Assembly: GCA_902806595.1 (NCBI GenBank)
Contig: CADCXC010000021.1
Location: forward strand, 186,001-250,000
DNA from: Pyrenopolyporus hunteri
Taxonomy: Eukaryota > Ascomycota > Sordariomycetes > Xylariales > Hypoxylaceae
DNA length: 64,000 bases
Direction of reading: 5' to 3'
How positions within the stretch are numbered: the first letter of the stretch is position 1; each line of letters opens with the position of its first letter. Under the pieces are notes generated by a model, which worked only from the letters and a program-made list of their open reading frames with translations, was not told the DNA's origin and made no database searches. This document shows, piece after piece, positions 42,791 through 55,018 of this stretch. The position numbers and the translations under genes are program-made.

Positions 42791-45588
42791 TCGCAAATTG
42801 CGGGTGTGTAGTGTAGCTTATAGGGTGGGAATAGTGTCCCTTCGGGGTTGAGATCCGTGCCGTAAACTCTCTCAGATGGGTTTCCGCAAATCTCTGTGGT
42901 CTATGAAATAATGCGTGTATCTAAGGGGGCAAGATGATATGCGTCCGGATACGTGGGGGGAGAATTGGGGAAGATGAATAGCAAGGAGGGGCAAAATAAG
43001 GTACACGTAGGATGGGATGCACTTGATGGTGGTTCGGTTGGCCAGATTCAAACTAGAGACATAAGGAAACAAGGATGTCTCAGGGTCAGCCAGGCTTGGC
43101 CTTGACTGCGGACTCTTTAGTTTAAGTCTCGGTGGGTAATTTCGTGTCCGAGTATATACCCAGGTAGGTATGTAACTGGCTCGTGATGAAATAACTGTAT
43201 AGGTAGGACGGGATTTAGACACACGATGTCCGTATTTGCCTCTTCGGAGTCGATAGATGATTGTTATTATTGTTATGGAAGGTAAAGAATAAGAATGAAA
43301 ATCCGCAAGCTTTTAACCTTTACCTACATACTCCGTAATGCACTGGAAGTTGTTTGGCGTTCGTACAGTATATATATTATATTATTACGACTATCAAATC
43401 TGAATACGGTATGTGATTAACCCAGGATACATGTGTACGCCGAACAACTAGCATTACCTATGTACCTGGACTTAGCTGAAGAGAGAGTAGATGAATTTGA
43501 TAACGCCAGAAATCCTGAAGAAAAACTCGGGTAGCCACGATGAAGTGAAGAAATGTATACCGAGTTTCTTCTTGGCTGATGAAGCAGGAAGACAGCGAGG
43601 ACGGACGATTGGACGGTGACGTATGGGTTGATCGACATGAACCAAGCATACCATCATCACTTGTAGCTCAAGTACTAAAGAGTGGCAGGGCCGTCCAATC
43701 ATCCTTTACCCTTCCTATCATCTACCCTTGCAAGTCTCCCCACACCCCCTCCTAGTATAGCAATTCATTGCCCATGCATGCGTACTTACATAGTTCCAGG
43801 GCGAGGCTTTCAACCCGTAACCCGGTTCCCATTACGCCACTTGAACGGGTTGATCTGCGTGAAGGTCCACGGGGAAGGGGAGCATGACTGCATCGAGTTT
43901 TCCTCCAGCCTATTCTCTATATGCCGTCAGCAAATAGCATTCGTCGATATGTAAGGCGACCTTATGTGGTATGGGTGCGTTTATATATACTTAGGCAAGC
44001 TAGGTATATATAATATATACACCCCCTTTCCTAATTTAGCTCCGAGGAGGTGATATGTTGTTAGCTCTTAACAAGCGGGTGTGCCCGACAAGTCTTAGAC
44101 GAGGAAATGTGCCGCATCTGATGTTGTGATACCCTAGTACAACCAGCGTATGCATGCCCTATTTAAGCGTAGATACTTCATCAAATCCGGATTAAAGGAC
44201 GAGTTGATGGAGTGTATTATTAGCCCGTGGAACCGGGAACATATACTAGTTGGGTCGTATAACAAATATCAACTCTCAAGAGTTCTTTCAAACTTTCGCT
44301 TTTATCACACCATCACTCTTATCCCATGAAATAACCAGTGACTTGCGCCGCCGTAGCCCGGCCAAAGAGTGGAAACAATTAATTGATGAATAAGGCAAAC
44401 CACCGTCGTCATTTGATCTCTGGTCGTATGCGGATAACCCTTGAATCATTTTGGGCTGTGTTAATCGCGTGGGTTTCGTCCCGCGTAATATTAGTTGAAG
44501 CAATTAAGTAAGGCTCGTTAAAAAAGCCGCCAAGCTAGGTACTATTCGTGCGGTCGAGTGACCCTGGACTATACGTCGCCCTGCGTTGGGGTGCGCTTCC
44601 TCGACAGAAAAGCTCACTGTTTTACCTGGTATCTGCCTAGGTAAGCACCTAAGTGGTATGTAGGTGCTCCAGCGCCCACCCACATGTAGGTAGACGTGCA
44701 GGCAGACATTAGGCATATGGTCAGCATGGCATCTTCGTTTGGGCAGGAAAAGGGGAACTACCAGGTATGCAAGGAAACGAAACGGGTCTTCGCCCGGGCT
44801 TCAGCCGCACGAACAAATAAATGCCATATCCACACGGTTACTTGCTGCGGTCTGAAATCTTTATATTGTCGGTGAGACGTAGTTAGGCTGCGGCTGGATG
44901 CGTTAGATCATCCGACGTTCGCAAATAAGATGTGTATGTGCCTGGGTGCTAGGTAGCTATAGCCTCCATATTTCTTACGAAAACCTATTTGGAGGTAGCT
45001 CAACCCATTCTCCGAGATAGGGCGGACTCGCATACTTACCTAGGTAGGCAAACAACTATCGCGCCCGATAAATTTCTCAGGTCGCGAAGCCCATCCGACT
45101 ATTGGCTCGAGTTAGGGGTTTGAGGATCCCAGCGCCACAAGTGTCCGAAGATAGCCCACCTACCTATATGTACCTACCTACTTACCTACCTACCTATGTA
45201 CTGTTCGTGTCCTCAAAATAAGTGCCTGGGCGTATAAGTCAAGGATCGAAATCGCGGCCTTAGCAGGTAGAGACACAACCCTAGTTAGAATATTGTGAAT
45301 TAAATACCTACCTCTCAACCTAACAAGGTTGGCCTATCTCAAGGCTAACCTCGAGGACGCATCCCCAAACTAGATATAATCTGTCATGAGTCGTGACACG
45401 GGGGGAAGGTTTGAGACGAAATAGCCTCGGGGGGCTTACGCTAGAGAGTAAAAGCGTAAGATAAAATCTTGTCACGTTGATAAGAAACATTGGAAAATCG
45501 AGACTGAAGACTAGGGTTACACGGTTCGAAACTTCGCGAGAAAATGTCGAGTTAATTCAAGGGGCTCTTTCGACCTTGAAAATAGATC
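42791..45588. other. 2.8-kb gap
   Basis: No supportable gene. The right part near 45160-45200 is a CCTA array. Several 60-115-codon open frames lack motifs. A stretch at about 43790-43870 looks superficially tRNA-like but fails (see rejected items). The left end is the DUF8035 promoter. Confidence 0.55.
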
Positions 45589-48422
45589 TCAAATCGCTAT
45601 CCTCTCTAACGAATAGTGTCCGACTTGTTGGCTCCTTAGGTGGCCAGTTTCTCTCTGAGACCTGTCCACGACCTCACCGCCCGACACGACCTTTTGACTT
45701 GAGATTCGGCCCTTCGTTTTGAGTCCGAGGGGTAATGCGTGAGTACCAGCGTCCTTTACATGTAGGAGGATAGGTTTTGTCTTGTCCACCACACTCTCGG
45801 TCCCGGTCTTCCCCGACACCTCGATATACTTCACCGCCTCGCCGACAATGCCACGGAGGTAGACTGCCTCTTCTAATCCTTCTAGAGCTGCACTGACTTC
45901 GAGCTTCAGCGAAGCGACGAAATCCCCCGTCTCATCTCCTGTTAATACCGCATCGTTTAAGAGCCAACCTCCAGGGCCAATGGAATCGACACAGCGCCCA
46001 AGCAGATCTGCGAGGAGCTTAATGATACCATCGGGCGGCGCGTCGAGGGTTGAGTCTCTTTCAAAATCTGTCGTGTCCAGATAGCGGGACGTCCAAGCGC
46101 CCTTAACCAACTCAACGCGCAGAAGGTAGATAAAAGACAAGATCTCTTCTGGCTTGAACGTCGCTCGTAGGGCTTTGACCATAGAGACGCTAGGGCAATT
46201 TCCTAGCTTTGCAAAAGCTACGCTTAATCCACTCCCACGGATCCCTGAGTCTTCATTCAGATAGGACATCGTCTTCTGGATTTCGCCCTCGAGGTCGTCC
46301 AGTTCCATACCGATATTATGAGATCCAACCTCTGCGTCTCCACTCACTGCCTCCTCGCTCGCCGAGCCGCTGGCGAGTAATTTTGGTGGCGGTTTTTTTG
46401 GGTCTTGGACGAGCTCGAGGCTCCTCATGATCGTCCGCACTGCGAGAAGCAGTTCTACGGCCCCAAGGTTGGTAGCGGAGATGTAAGCGACGAGAAGTTC
46501 TAAGGTAGGGTTGACATCGGCAAGTCGAAGTACGATTTGCTCGGCTAGGAACAAGTCCATTTTTTCGTCGTCCCTCAGTTGGTTTCTAAGGGCGGCTCTC
46601 ACATTGGACAGGGTTAGATGCCCGGCATCTACGAGATAATTGACGATATCGCTTTGAGGCAATTGACAGATGAGTCGGGGGATTGTTGGATCGTCTGGAA
46701 ATGCGGTATTCCACTGGAAGGCCCGACTAATAGCGTATAGTATCCACCTTCTATCAGCCGGAGGATATCCCGCTCTCGTCTTTGGCCATATCCAAGTTGT
46801 AGGAGACTTGTGCGGGGAGTGCTTTCCCTCGTCCGCGCCGTTCGTTGTGCGGGTGTCATGCTGGACTTGAATGCCAAACTTCTGAGCTAACAATTTCTCA
46901 AGGCCAGGGATATCATTCGCATTGAAGAGAGCATCGGCTTTGGCTTCGTCCGCACCCCAGGACTCCCAATAATCGCCCCTAATGGAGCCGGGGAGGTAGC
47001 TGGAAAATAGAGATGACTCTGTATCCTCGTAAGAGCCGCGGAAAAGAGGCCTTCCAGCGAGCTGCACACCGCGCCCGATCGAATCAATCAGGAGACCTTC
47101 GGCACGGCGCTTTCTCGTCCGTAGGATCGGGGCTTCTAGTTGAATGGCAACCAAATTGGTATCAATGATCGCAACCGCGAGTTCTAAGCGCGGGAAGTAA
47201 GCAGCGAGACAGCAGCTATTCGGGTCTGTCCCGGCGTTGGACGCCGCCGGGCCGTCGAGATCGACAGGTATAGAATTCTGGAGGGATCGATAGATAGGGT
47301 TATAGATACTAATATTGGCGGGCGTCGTGCACAGTAGTGATGTTTTGCTAAGACGTATAAAAGACGTCGTTTCATCGAGCTGCATGCTGGACGTGATTTT
47401 CGGAAGGCTGGCTGTTAGGTCGTATATATTAAACGAGGGACCGCGCAGCTCGAGTAAGCTTCCGGAGCGAAGGTCAAGTCGATATGAGGCTGTGCTAGTT
47501 TCACCTACAGGGGGCGACGGAATTGGTACAACGTGGAGTTGAGCGATGCTCTGGCGATGTGCGCTTACGGAATCGGAAGATAACGGTAACATAACTAGGA
47601 TGTGGAGATGCCGCCTCTGCTGCTCGCTTGGGCCAAAGCTCGAGATGAGCACCAGGGCTTCGGAGTCCGCACTCATGCTTTGCTTAACCTGGGGAAAGAG
47701 GTTTAGAACGCCATCGTTGCCATTGAAGATACCCCGTATAAGGTCCGGCAGCGCCACGGGGGAGCAGAATTCGACTCTAAAGTCAGCTTTGGAAGCTCCC
47801 GAAAGACCTTGGTATAACAGGGCAGGGGAAGAATCCCATCTCTTCTGCAGAGTCTCCGTGTCAAGGCACAGAATCTTTCCGTCTCCCCGCACGACGAGAA
47901 GCCCACCGTTTGAGGGTTGGCGAGCGGTCGGTGCAGTAATAGGAGCAAGACACACGACCGGTTGGCCGTGGTCCAGCGAGACGGATTTGGTGATAGAATC
48001 TCCGTTGTTAGAGGCATCTACCCGGTCTCTGAATAAAACGATTCTATGCTCGCGAGACTCCTTGGTGGCCGCGAAGGTATATCGCGAAACTTCCTGTGTT
48101 TCCTGTTCTCTGCGCCGTATCGAAGCTGTAGGGCAAGAGAAGAGAGTTTGGGGGGGCACCGGGTACGAAGTAACGAGCTTAGCCGAGGAAACCTGTAGAC
48201 TATAAATAAACCGAGCGTTTACTGCTGCCACGGAAGTCTTACATTATAGATATTGATAGCTTCTCCATCAATTCCTACCGCGAGCTCGTGGCGCTTTCTT
48301 TTCCTTGAACCAGGTGCGCATCCATAGACCTCACTAACGACGTAGCGGCCGGTCGTCGGATCAAGAGGTCGGGGTAGAGTAGCTAGAACGTACGGCTTTT
48401 GAATCTGGAAGTGAGAAGCCAT
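45589..48422 (-). CDS. UTP8: U3 snoRNA-associated protein Utp8 (t-UTP/UtpA component)
   Basis: Nucleolar subunit of the UtpA (t-UTP) complex of the small-subunit processome, needed for 18S rRNA synthesis and linked to tRNA export in yeast. Exon 1 is 48243-48422 and exon 2 is 45589-48192, with a 50-nt intron (donor GTAAGA, acceptor CAG); 927 residues. The start MASHFQIQKPYVLATLPRPL follows a GTG/CTG-led frame extension without ATG. Residues 1-350 form a WD/propeller-like part (LAVGIDGEAINIYNVSSAKL, PPQTLFSCPTASIRRREQET, YTFAATK) and the rest is helical. The C-terminal signature KGRISSQKVVSGGEVVDRSQ and SLERIAI is the conserved Utp8 end. It is divergent from the Elg1 gene. Confidence 0.85.
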
Positions 48423-49099
48423 ACTGAGCTGATTACTGAATGGGCTTGCTCGAATTGTGGAAGAGCGCGTTGCTATCCACAACGATAGCAGCAATCGATG
48501 TGTGAACTGGACTTGTTTGGGGGGAAGGGAAAAAAAGAAAAAAAAAGTTGTAGATCGGACCCTGATCTCAAATCACCGATCCGACGATTAAGCGGCGTGC
48601 CTAGGTACCTACCTAGGTACCTACCATGTAGCCCAGGTGGGGGGCGAGTACATGTATGTATTGTACAAATACGTACCTAGGTACCCAGCAGGTAGTGGGG
48701 CCAAAAATCAATTGAACCTGTGATGTAGCGTCGCGTTGGACGCGGTAACGGAACGCGACTTTCTCTCAATTATCTCAATTATCTTGTTAGCATATTTCTT
48801 ACAAGTGGTTTCAACTCGGCGACGAAGAGGAGAGACAATTAATTCACCATTTCATCCGCTCATCATTCATCGCTCGCCATCCACAATCCCCGGGGGGTCG
48901 CCTTTCAAATTCAACAATCTCAAATATACTAATCGTCAGCTTCGTCGTTCTCTGGCTTTTGCCTTCCGACAGCAATACACTCGAGATATGACGGAAGAAT
49001 GATAGGGCTACTTTTTATCAACCCTTTGCCGGATCCTTAGAGTATTGCATTGACAATAGCTTGGTCTGCATTGTCGTTCTTGCCATTGTCACCGTCAAT
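48423..49099. promoter_or_regulatory. Shared UTP8/ELG1 divergent promoter with CCTAGGTA palindromes
   Basis: About 680 bp between start codons. At 48599-48690 it carries CCTAGGTACCTACCTAGGTA and further CCTAGGTA words, a clear example of the repeat inside a housekeeping promoter. A pyrimidine-rich stretch lies at about 48835-48900 upstream of ELG1. Confidence 0.5.
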
Positions 49100-52000
49100 A
49101 TGGGTAAAAATGGTGACAGCATTGATGCTCAAAGCAAGAAAATCCATCCTTTCTTCACCGCACCCAAGAGTACTTCCGGAGATGGCTTGTCTAATGCTGC
49201 ACTCCCCGTCACGCCGGATCCCTCATGTAGTCCCAACTCCGTCGAGAATGATGCCAACCTGAGCCCTCCCTCTGACGGGCGCAAAAGGAAGCGTCATATA
49301 CCTGACGACGCGCAAGACGCCCCCCCCTTAGGTACTATGCAGCAAACGAGAATTTACCTATGTGCAAGCGCAAGACTTACTGATGGCGAGCAGTTTCTGA
49401 TTCCAAAGCACCGAAAGTCTTGAAACTTAACCGCGTTACCGGAACGATTGGCTCTCCTCCACGGACCCACCATATCGCCAACGGGAATAATAGAAGACGG
49501 GGTCGAAAAAGGAAGGCATTCCTAGCCTCAGTACGTTACGGTCAAAACGATGACGCTTCCCGGCTCCAGATAGGGCAAAGGATCAATGATGTTCTAGCCG
49601 GCGTTTGGACAATGGCACCTCAAAAAACTCACCCTAGTACGCCTCCTTCGAGGTGGCAGGCCAATGGCGACAAGTTAGTAAATGATCCAGGTACACAAAA
49701 GAAAGAGACTCAAGGGAAGGACGAAGTCAAGGGGCATACACCGGGGAAGAAGGCACCAAAGCCCAGCGCCCCTAACACGGGCGTAACATCTAAGAAGCCC
49801 ACTCACCCATTCTTTCAAGGAAAACCAAAACCCAGTCCTGTTGCAGAGGAAAAGCCAAAGTCTTCGGCGACGTCACTACCCAAGAGGCGTGTGTTCTTCA
49901 GCTCGACTCCCACTTCTGCAAAACACACCCGGCCTGGGCCCTCGAAATTCAATCTCCCGGCCTTAGGTATGACCTCTAATAACACCCTAAAAGTGCCGGG
50001 TGCGCAGCACCCAGCTTGGCCATCAAAAGAAACAGCCCACGTACGAGGCGATACACCCGGCTCTTTCAGCCTAGAGGGAAATGCGCGTTCCGAAAGCATA
50101 TTAAGAAAACGAAAGGCAAAAGGACAACAAGTCCAAGTTTCAGAGTCGGAATCTATTTTAAACCAGATTGCGTCGGGCTTGGACTTGAATCAGTTGAGCA
50201 AAGAATCAAAAGCTGCAGGCGACGATTACTTCCACGCCCCTCCCGCCATCTTGCAAATTCCTAGTCGACATTTTGAAAGCGGGAAGAACCTACAGGCGCG
50301 CGTCATTACCGAATTGAAAACATTTCAGCAGGGCGGTAACCAGTTGAAGACGCACCCAGCTATCGCTCACGCCTACGATTCTATCGAGAAGACATTGTCT
50401 GCTTTCGATAGGTCGATGTGTGAGACGAGCTCCTGGGCTCAGAAATACGCTCCGTCTTCGGCGGAACGCGTGCTTCAGGGCGGCCGGGAGGCCGAATTAT
50501 TACGCGATTGGCTGGAGAAGTTGAAGGTGTTGGCCGTAGATACCGGCGCCGTAGCGGATTCCGGGGCCAAAGCCAAGGCTATCGCTTCAACGAAGAATAA
50601 GGGCAAACGAAAGAAGAAATCCGATGATTTCATCGTCTTCAGTGATGAGGAGGCGGATGAGCTCAGCGAGATATCTGATTCTGAAGGGGATTGGTCAGTT
50701 AGTTGCAAACATGGCAATGGAAAGAAGACGGTCATGCGATCTTGTTCTCGTCGAGAGTCTCGAGATAAGGGTCGCCTCGCCAATGCCGTAGTTCTTAGCG
50801 GTCCACACGGTTGCGGCAAGACAGCCACAGTATACGCCATTGCTAAAGAGTTAGATTTCGAGGTCTTCGAAATCAATGCGGGAGCTCGAAGGAACGGCAA
50901 AGACATCCTAGAGAGAGTTGGGGACATGACGCGGAACCATCTCGTCCAGCATCGACATAGGGACAACGCGACTCGAGAAGAGGCAACCGCCGAAGACGAA
51001 GTAGATAGGGACTTGAAATCTGGCAAGCAAGGCATGATGACGGCCTTCTTTAAGCCGAACGCGAAAGCAATTCATAAACCAGACAGGAGTCCAACAGAGC
51101 CGTCTGTCGCGAGGGAGGCAAAGAAGCCGTCCAAATCGCAGAAACAGTCTCTGATATTACTTGAAGAAGTTGACGTTCTCTACGAGGAGGATAAGCAGTT
51201 CTGGGCCACCGTCATCTCTATGATCGCCCAGTCTAAGCGCCCTTTTATTATGACCTGTAACGACGAAGCTCTGGTCCCCCTGCAAAGTCTAAGCTTGCAT
51301 GGTATCTTTCGCCTTTCTAGCCCACCTAAGGATCTGGCCGTCGACTTGCTACTCTTGATTGCCGCAAACGAGGGCCATGCCCTCCGACGGCATGCGATTG
51401 AGACGCTCTACGACTCGCGCGGCCACGATCTCCGCGCCTCGATAACCGAACTCAATTACTGGTGTCAGATTGGCGTGGGAGACGTGCAAGGAGGCTATAA
51501 TTGGTTTTATCCCAGATGGCCTAAGGGTAGCGATGTGGATGAAGGAGGCAATACCATCCGGGTTGTCAGCCAGGATACGTACCGGGCTGGTATGGGTTGG
51601 TTTAGTAGAGATTCGGCCGTCGGCGGGTGCTTCTCCCGTTCAATTCAAGAGGAGCTGCATCAGCAGGCTTGCCAGAATTGGTCTCTCGATACGTATGAGT
51701 CGTTGATAAACGACGACCTCTCCCTCTGGGCAACAGCCGCCTCCGAGAGGTGCTCCGCCAAAGACCGGGTTAACATCTTGACAGCACTGGAGTCGTTCGC
51801 TGGCTTCGTTAGTGATGCCGATATCGGTAGCCAGGTCTCTATGGACGCATCGACTCCTAACTTACCTGCTAAGGCTAGAGAAGATTACACCGTCGGTCGG
51901 CAACTGCTTGACGCGGCCGGCTTGGTTCGGTACGACATGATGCGTTTGGACATATCTACAGCTTTGAAGGACCTTGGGAGATGCCGCTTGAGAGGTTCTC

Positions 52001-52566
52001 AGACTCGCGGCGGGGTCGGGGGCGTCTTTAAAGCATTGGGCGAAACCGAGGTAGCAGCTAAGCTAGAAGAACATTTCGACAAATTGTCGCGCGCGGAGCC
52101 GGCCGTAACGCGCTCGGATTATAGCCTCGCGTTCGACCCTATTGCCGCCTCGGAGAAGATCATGGCTTCAGGTTATCTCGATCCTTCAGTATTCGACGGG
52201 ACTATAAAGACAATCAGTCTCGACGTGGCGCCCTACGTGCGCGGCATCGTGGCATATGACCAGCGACTCCAACAAGAGCGAGTTTCCCGCAGCAACCTTC
52301 TTAGCGAAGGCGGGCAGCCGGGAAAGAAGCGTATGCGTACGACGAGGAGCGCGTACTCGGCTCTCGAAGGTGGCTCTAGAGCCTCTACCAGGCGAGAAAG
52401 ATACTTCTCGGCGGACATCAACCCATATCTCGTGATGCGGACAGGTGGTAAAGGCTGGGATGCGATTGCGGCCTCAGCTACAAGGGCTGATAAGCAATAC
52501 GTTATAAGCTCTGGCGTGCAGGGACCCCTAAGGGAGCTAGAAGAGGGGAGTGGCAAACCCGATTGA
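49100..52566 (+). CDS. ELG1: Elg1 (ATAD5-type) AAA+ ATPase, PCNA unloader
   Basis: Large subunit of the Elg1-RFC clamp unloader, which removes PCNA from DNA after replication. Two exons, 49100-49331 and 49394-52566 (62-nt intron, phase 1), give 1134 residues; the junction reads DAPPLVSDSKAPKVLKLNRV, matching the family's KVLKxN..TGTIGSPP block. The AAA+ core follows the lead-in WAQKYAPSSAERVLQGG: Walker A is GPHGCGKTA (about 547-555), then FEVFEINAGARRNGKDILER. Walker B is LILLEEVDVLYEED (about 664-677) and sensor 1 is FIMTCND. Glu replaces the first Asp of Walker B (EE), as in Elg1. The N-terminal region has KKIHPFF and THPFF elements resembling PCNA-interacting or SUMO-PCNA-binding segments, and an insertion between Walker A and B holds QGMMTAFF, a canonical PIP box (623-630). 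Nuclear. Confidence 0.92.
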
Positions 52567-53154
52567 GCTTGTGGGCTCGAAATCTAAGTAGCGCTCCTAG
52601 CTTGGGGTTGAAGATGTGTATATCTGACGATCATACCGGCTTTCGCACGACGTGGCACATTCAATGGGGCGCTTGAGCATTACGAGGCGTTAGGCTTTAG
52701 AGTACGTTAGCTTAAGTAGGGCTACGATGGGAGGTTTATCGCACATATAGTTCGTACCTACCTACCTAGGTAGGTAAGGGAGGTATATACGGGATCGCAT
52801 TTAGGCGAAGTTAGCTGTCGACCATAGCTGTACAGATACTATTATACCAATAGCGTAACGAGTCAACTTGATGTGTTTATCGTAACCTCTCACCCGAACG
52901 CCTTAATTCGTATTAGAAGTTTAACGTAAACGTTAAGTAGCATCATCTAGTTACTGAGAGTATAATAAGCTAACACGATACTCTCTCAAAAGCTAAATCC
53001 TCTTCAAAGTCGTTCCCCGTAAATATAATCTAAATAATCTAAATAAACACAACGCGTTGGCCGCCGGGGGGTATAGCTTCGTATATGGTAAGTCACAAGG
53101 CTTCTCAGGAATTATAAAATGTTTAAGCTTATGTGCATGCAGCCCGGCCGACCT
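52567..53154. repeat. Convergent spacer with 18-bp palindrome
   Basis: Spacer between the 3' ends of ELG1 and the MFS gene. Perfect palindrome TACCTACCTAGGTAGGTA at 52759-52776. No gene. Confidence 0.75.
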
Positions 53155-55018
53155 CTAGGCCGTCTCTATGGAATTGAGTCTCGTTTGTTTCCTGCTCTTT
53201 ACAACAAAAGCGAGGCATACGAGTACGCCTAGGCCCGCAAGGCCGACGCCCATATAGTATGCCCCCCGATACCCTCTGAGGATATCCTCTAGAGTACTCC
53301 CGCCGTTGTTGACTTGCGTTTCGACTGTACCCGCGAAGCCTAGCCCCAACGAAATGCTATAATTAACTACAGTGTTAACCAAGCTCGCCGCTATCCCTTG
53401 ATGTTTTCGGGGCACGGCGTCGGAAAGTATAAGCGTCCCAGCGGGGAAGCTCATGTCCATTCCCCAAGGCATCACGATGGTAGTGACAAAGAGCTGGCCC
53501 CAATAGATCTGGTCGACTGGACAGGTGGCGAGGATGATGATACCGACGGTGAAGAAAACAAGGGCCATCGTCATCACTATTGGGGCCCTTAAGCGATGTA
53601 ACATGTAGCCCGTAAAAAGGGCGGCACAAAACCCCGAGATCACGGCCGGAGCGAACATAGCCGTGGCCGATAGCGGGGTCGCATTCCGGAGGACAAATTG
53701 AAACTCCCAGGTGTAGAAGAACCAGATACCGAAACAAGACCAGCCGCAGGCTATGGCAGCCAGGACGAAGGACACCTCGTAGGTGAGAGCATGGAAAGGT
53801 ATCAGGGGGTGCTGGGCGTATTTTAGCTCGAACGCGAAAAAAGCCGCCAGGAGCAGCGCCCCGAGGATGAGTGTGACATAGACGTAAGGTTCGGGCCATC
53901 CTACGATAGGAGCCTGGTTCCACGCAAAATTAACAAGGACGAGGCCGCCTACGCCGAGAACTGTTCCCGCGAGGTCAAGCTCTTGCAATATACTCTTCAA
54001 GCCCTCAGGTTTCGTGTGGCGCTTATTGGATGCCTCCGGGATAGAGTAGTACGCAATGGCTACGGTCGCCGCCAGGATGATGGCGAATGCCCAGAAGGCC
54101 CAGGGCCACCAAGCAAGGGCAAAGATGGCAGCGAACAATGACCCAACGACGGAGCCAGCAGGAGCCATGGCGCCGAAGAGGGCGAACACCATTTCCTTAC
54201 GTCGTCCGGGGGGGTAGGCGACGCCGAGGATTGCCAACCCATTGGGGAGGATGATGGCAGGGCCGATGCCCTGGAGCACACGAGCGAAGACGAAGAGGAC
54301 ATGGTTTGAGTAGACGGCGAGCCCGCAGACGGCCGTCCAAATAGAATACCAACCCATGCCAATCAAAAACAAGGTCTTGTGGCCGAAGACGTCGCCTAGC
54401 CTCCCCGAGAATAGGATGAAGGTGCCTATGGTCAAGCTATAACTGGCCATGAACCAGCTTAATTCCCCGGGGTTTCCGACGCCGAAACTGTCGCCGATGA
54501 CGTGGAGGATGCTTATAGTTTGACCAAGACCAGCCTCTTTAGATGCGAGGGTCAGTCAGCAGTAAGGCTAGGCGATGGATCGCATAGCGAAATAGGGAAG
54601 TGCACGTACGCGTGAAAAGCTGCGCGAGGCAAATGACCAAAACAAACAGGATCTCCCGGGGTAAGGAGAGCCCGTCGAGCATCGATACGTTGACGTCAGT
54701 CTTGGTTGAATCTAGGCTCTTGGCGGTTCTCTCGTTAACCTTCGATCCGTTCCCTCCTCTCTCGTCGCCATCCTTCTCGTCGCCGCTCGTCCATGGGTCG
54801 TCTCCAGCCAGGGACTGCGTTCCGGCCTGGCTGATTAGCAACGAGGCATCTCGGATGGAGGCACCGGCAGACCGTGGCGGCAACGAACCATCACGTGGGG
54901 ATCCCGCTAGTTCATCTATGAGGACGCTCTCCTGGCTCGTTACTGGCACCTGTGTGACGCTGGAGGCTCTAGAGCCGGTAGTCGAAGGCTGGTGATGGTC
55001 ATACACGGCCATGTTCAT
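53155..55018 (-). CDS. Major facilitator superfamily transporter (DHA2-like drug/H+ antiporter type)
   Basis: Plasma-membrane MFS carrier, 596 residues in two exons, 54610-55018 and 53155-54536 (73-nt intron), phase checked: the junction gives LFTQAGLGQTISILHVIGD. A long Ser-rich, charged cytoplasmic N-terminus (about 110 residues) precedes the first helix. The loop 2-3 motif A is FSGRLGDVFGHKT; RVLQGIGPAIILPN is the motif-C-like stretch. About 12-14 membrane helices can be counted, ending with YMGVGLAGLGVLVCLAFVV and a short basic tail. Sequence flavour (ELSWFMASYSLTIGTFILFS, VLQGIGPA) resembles DHA2 carriers of the aminotriazole-resistance/ammonium-export group. The substrate cannot be told. 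The MFS, SnoaL-like and FMO genes nearby could export and modify the same small molecule. A second ATG lies two codons on. Confidence 0.88.

Noticed and set aside
43790..43870. Possible tRNA (CCCGTAACCCGGTTCCC region)
   Set aside because: Arms cannot be paired into a full cloverleaf on either strand and there is no canonical GGTTCGA T-loop with matching stem.
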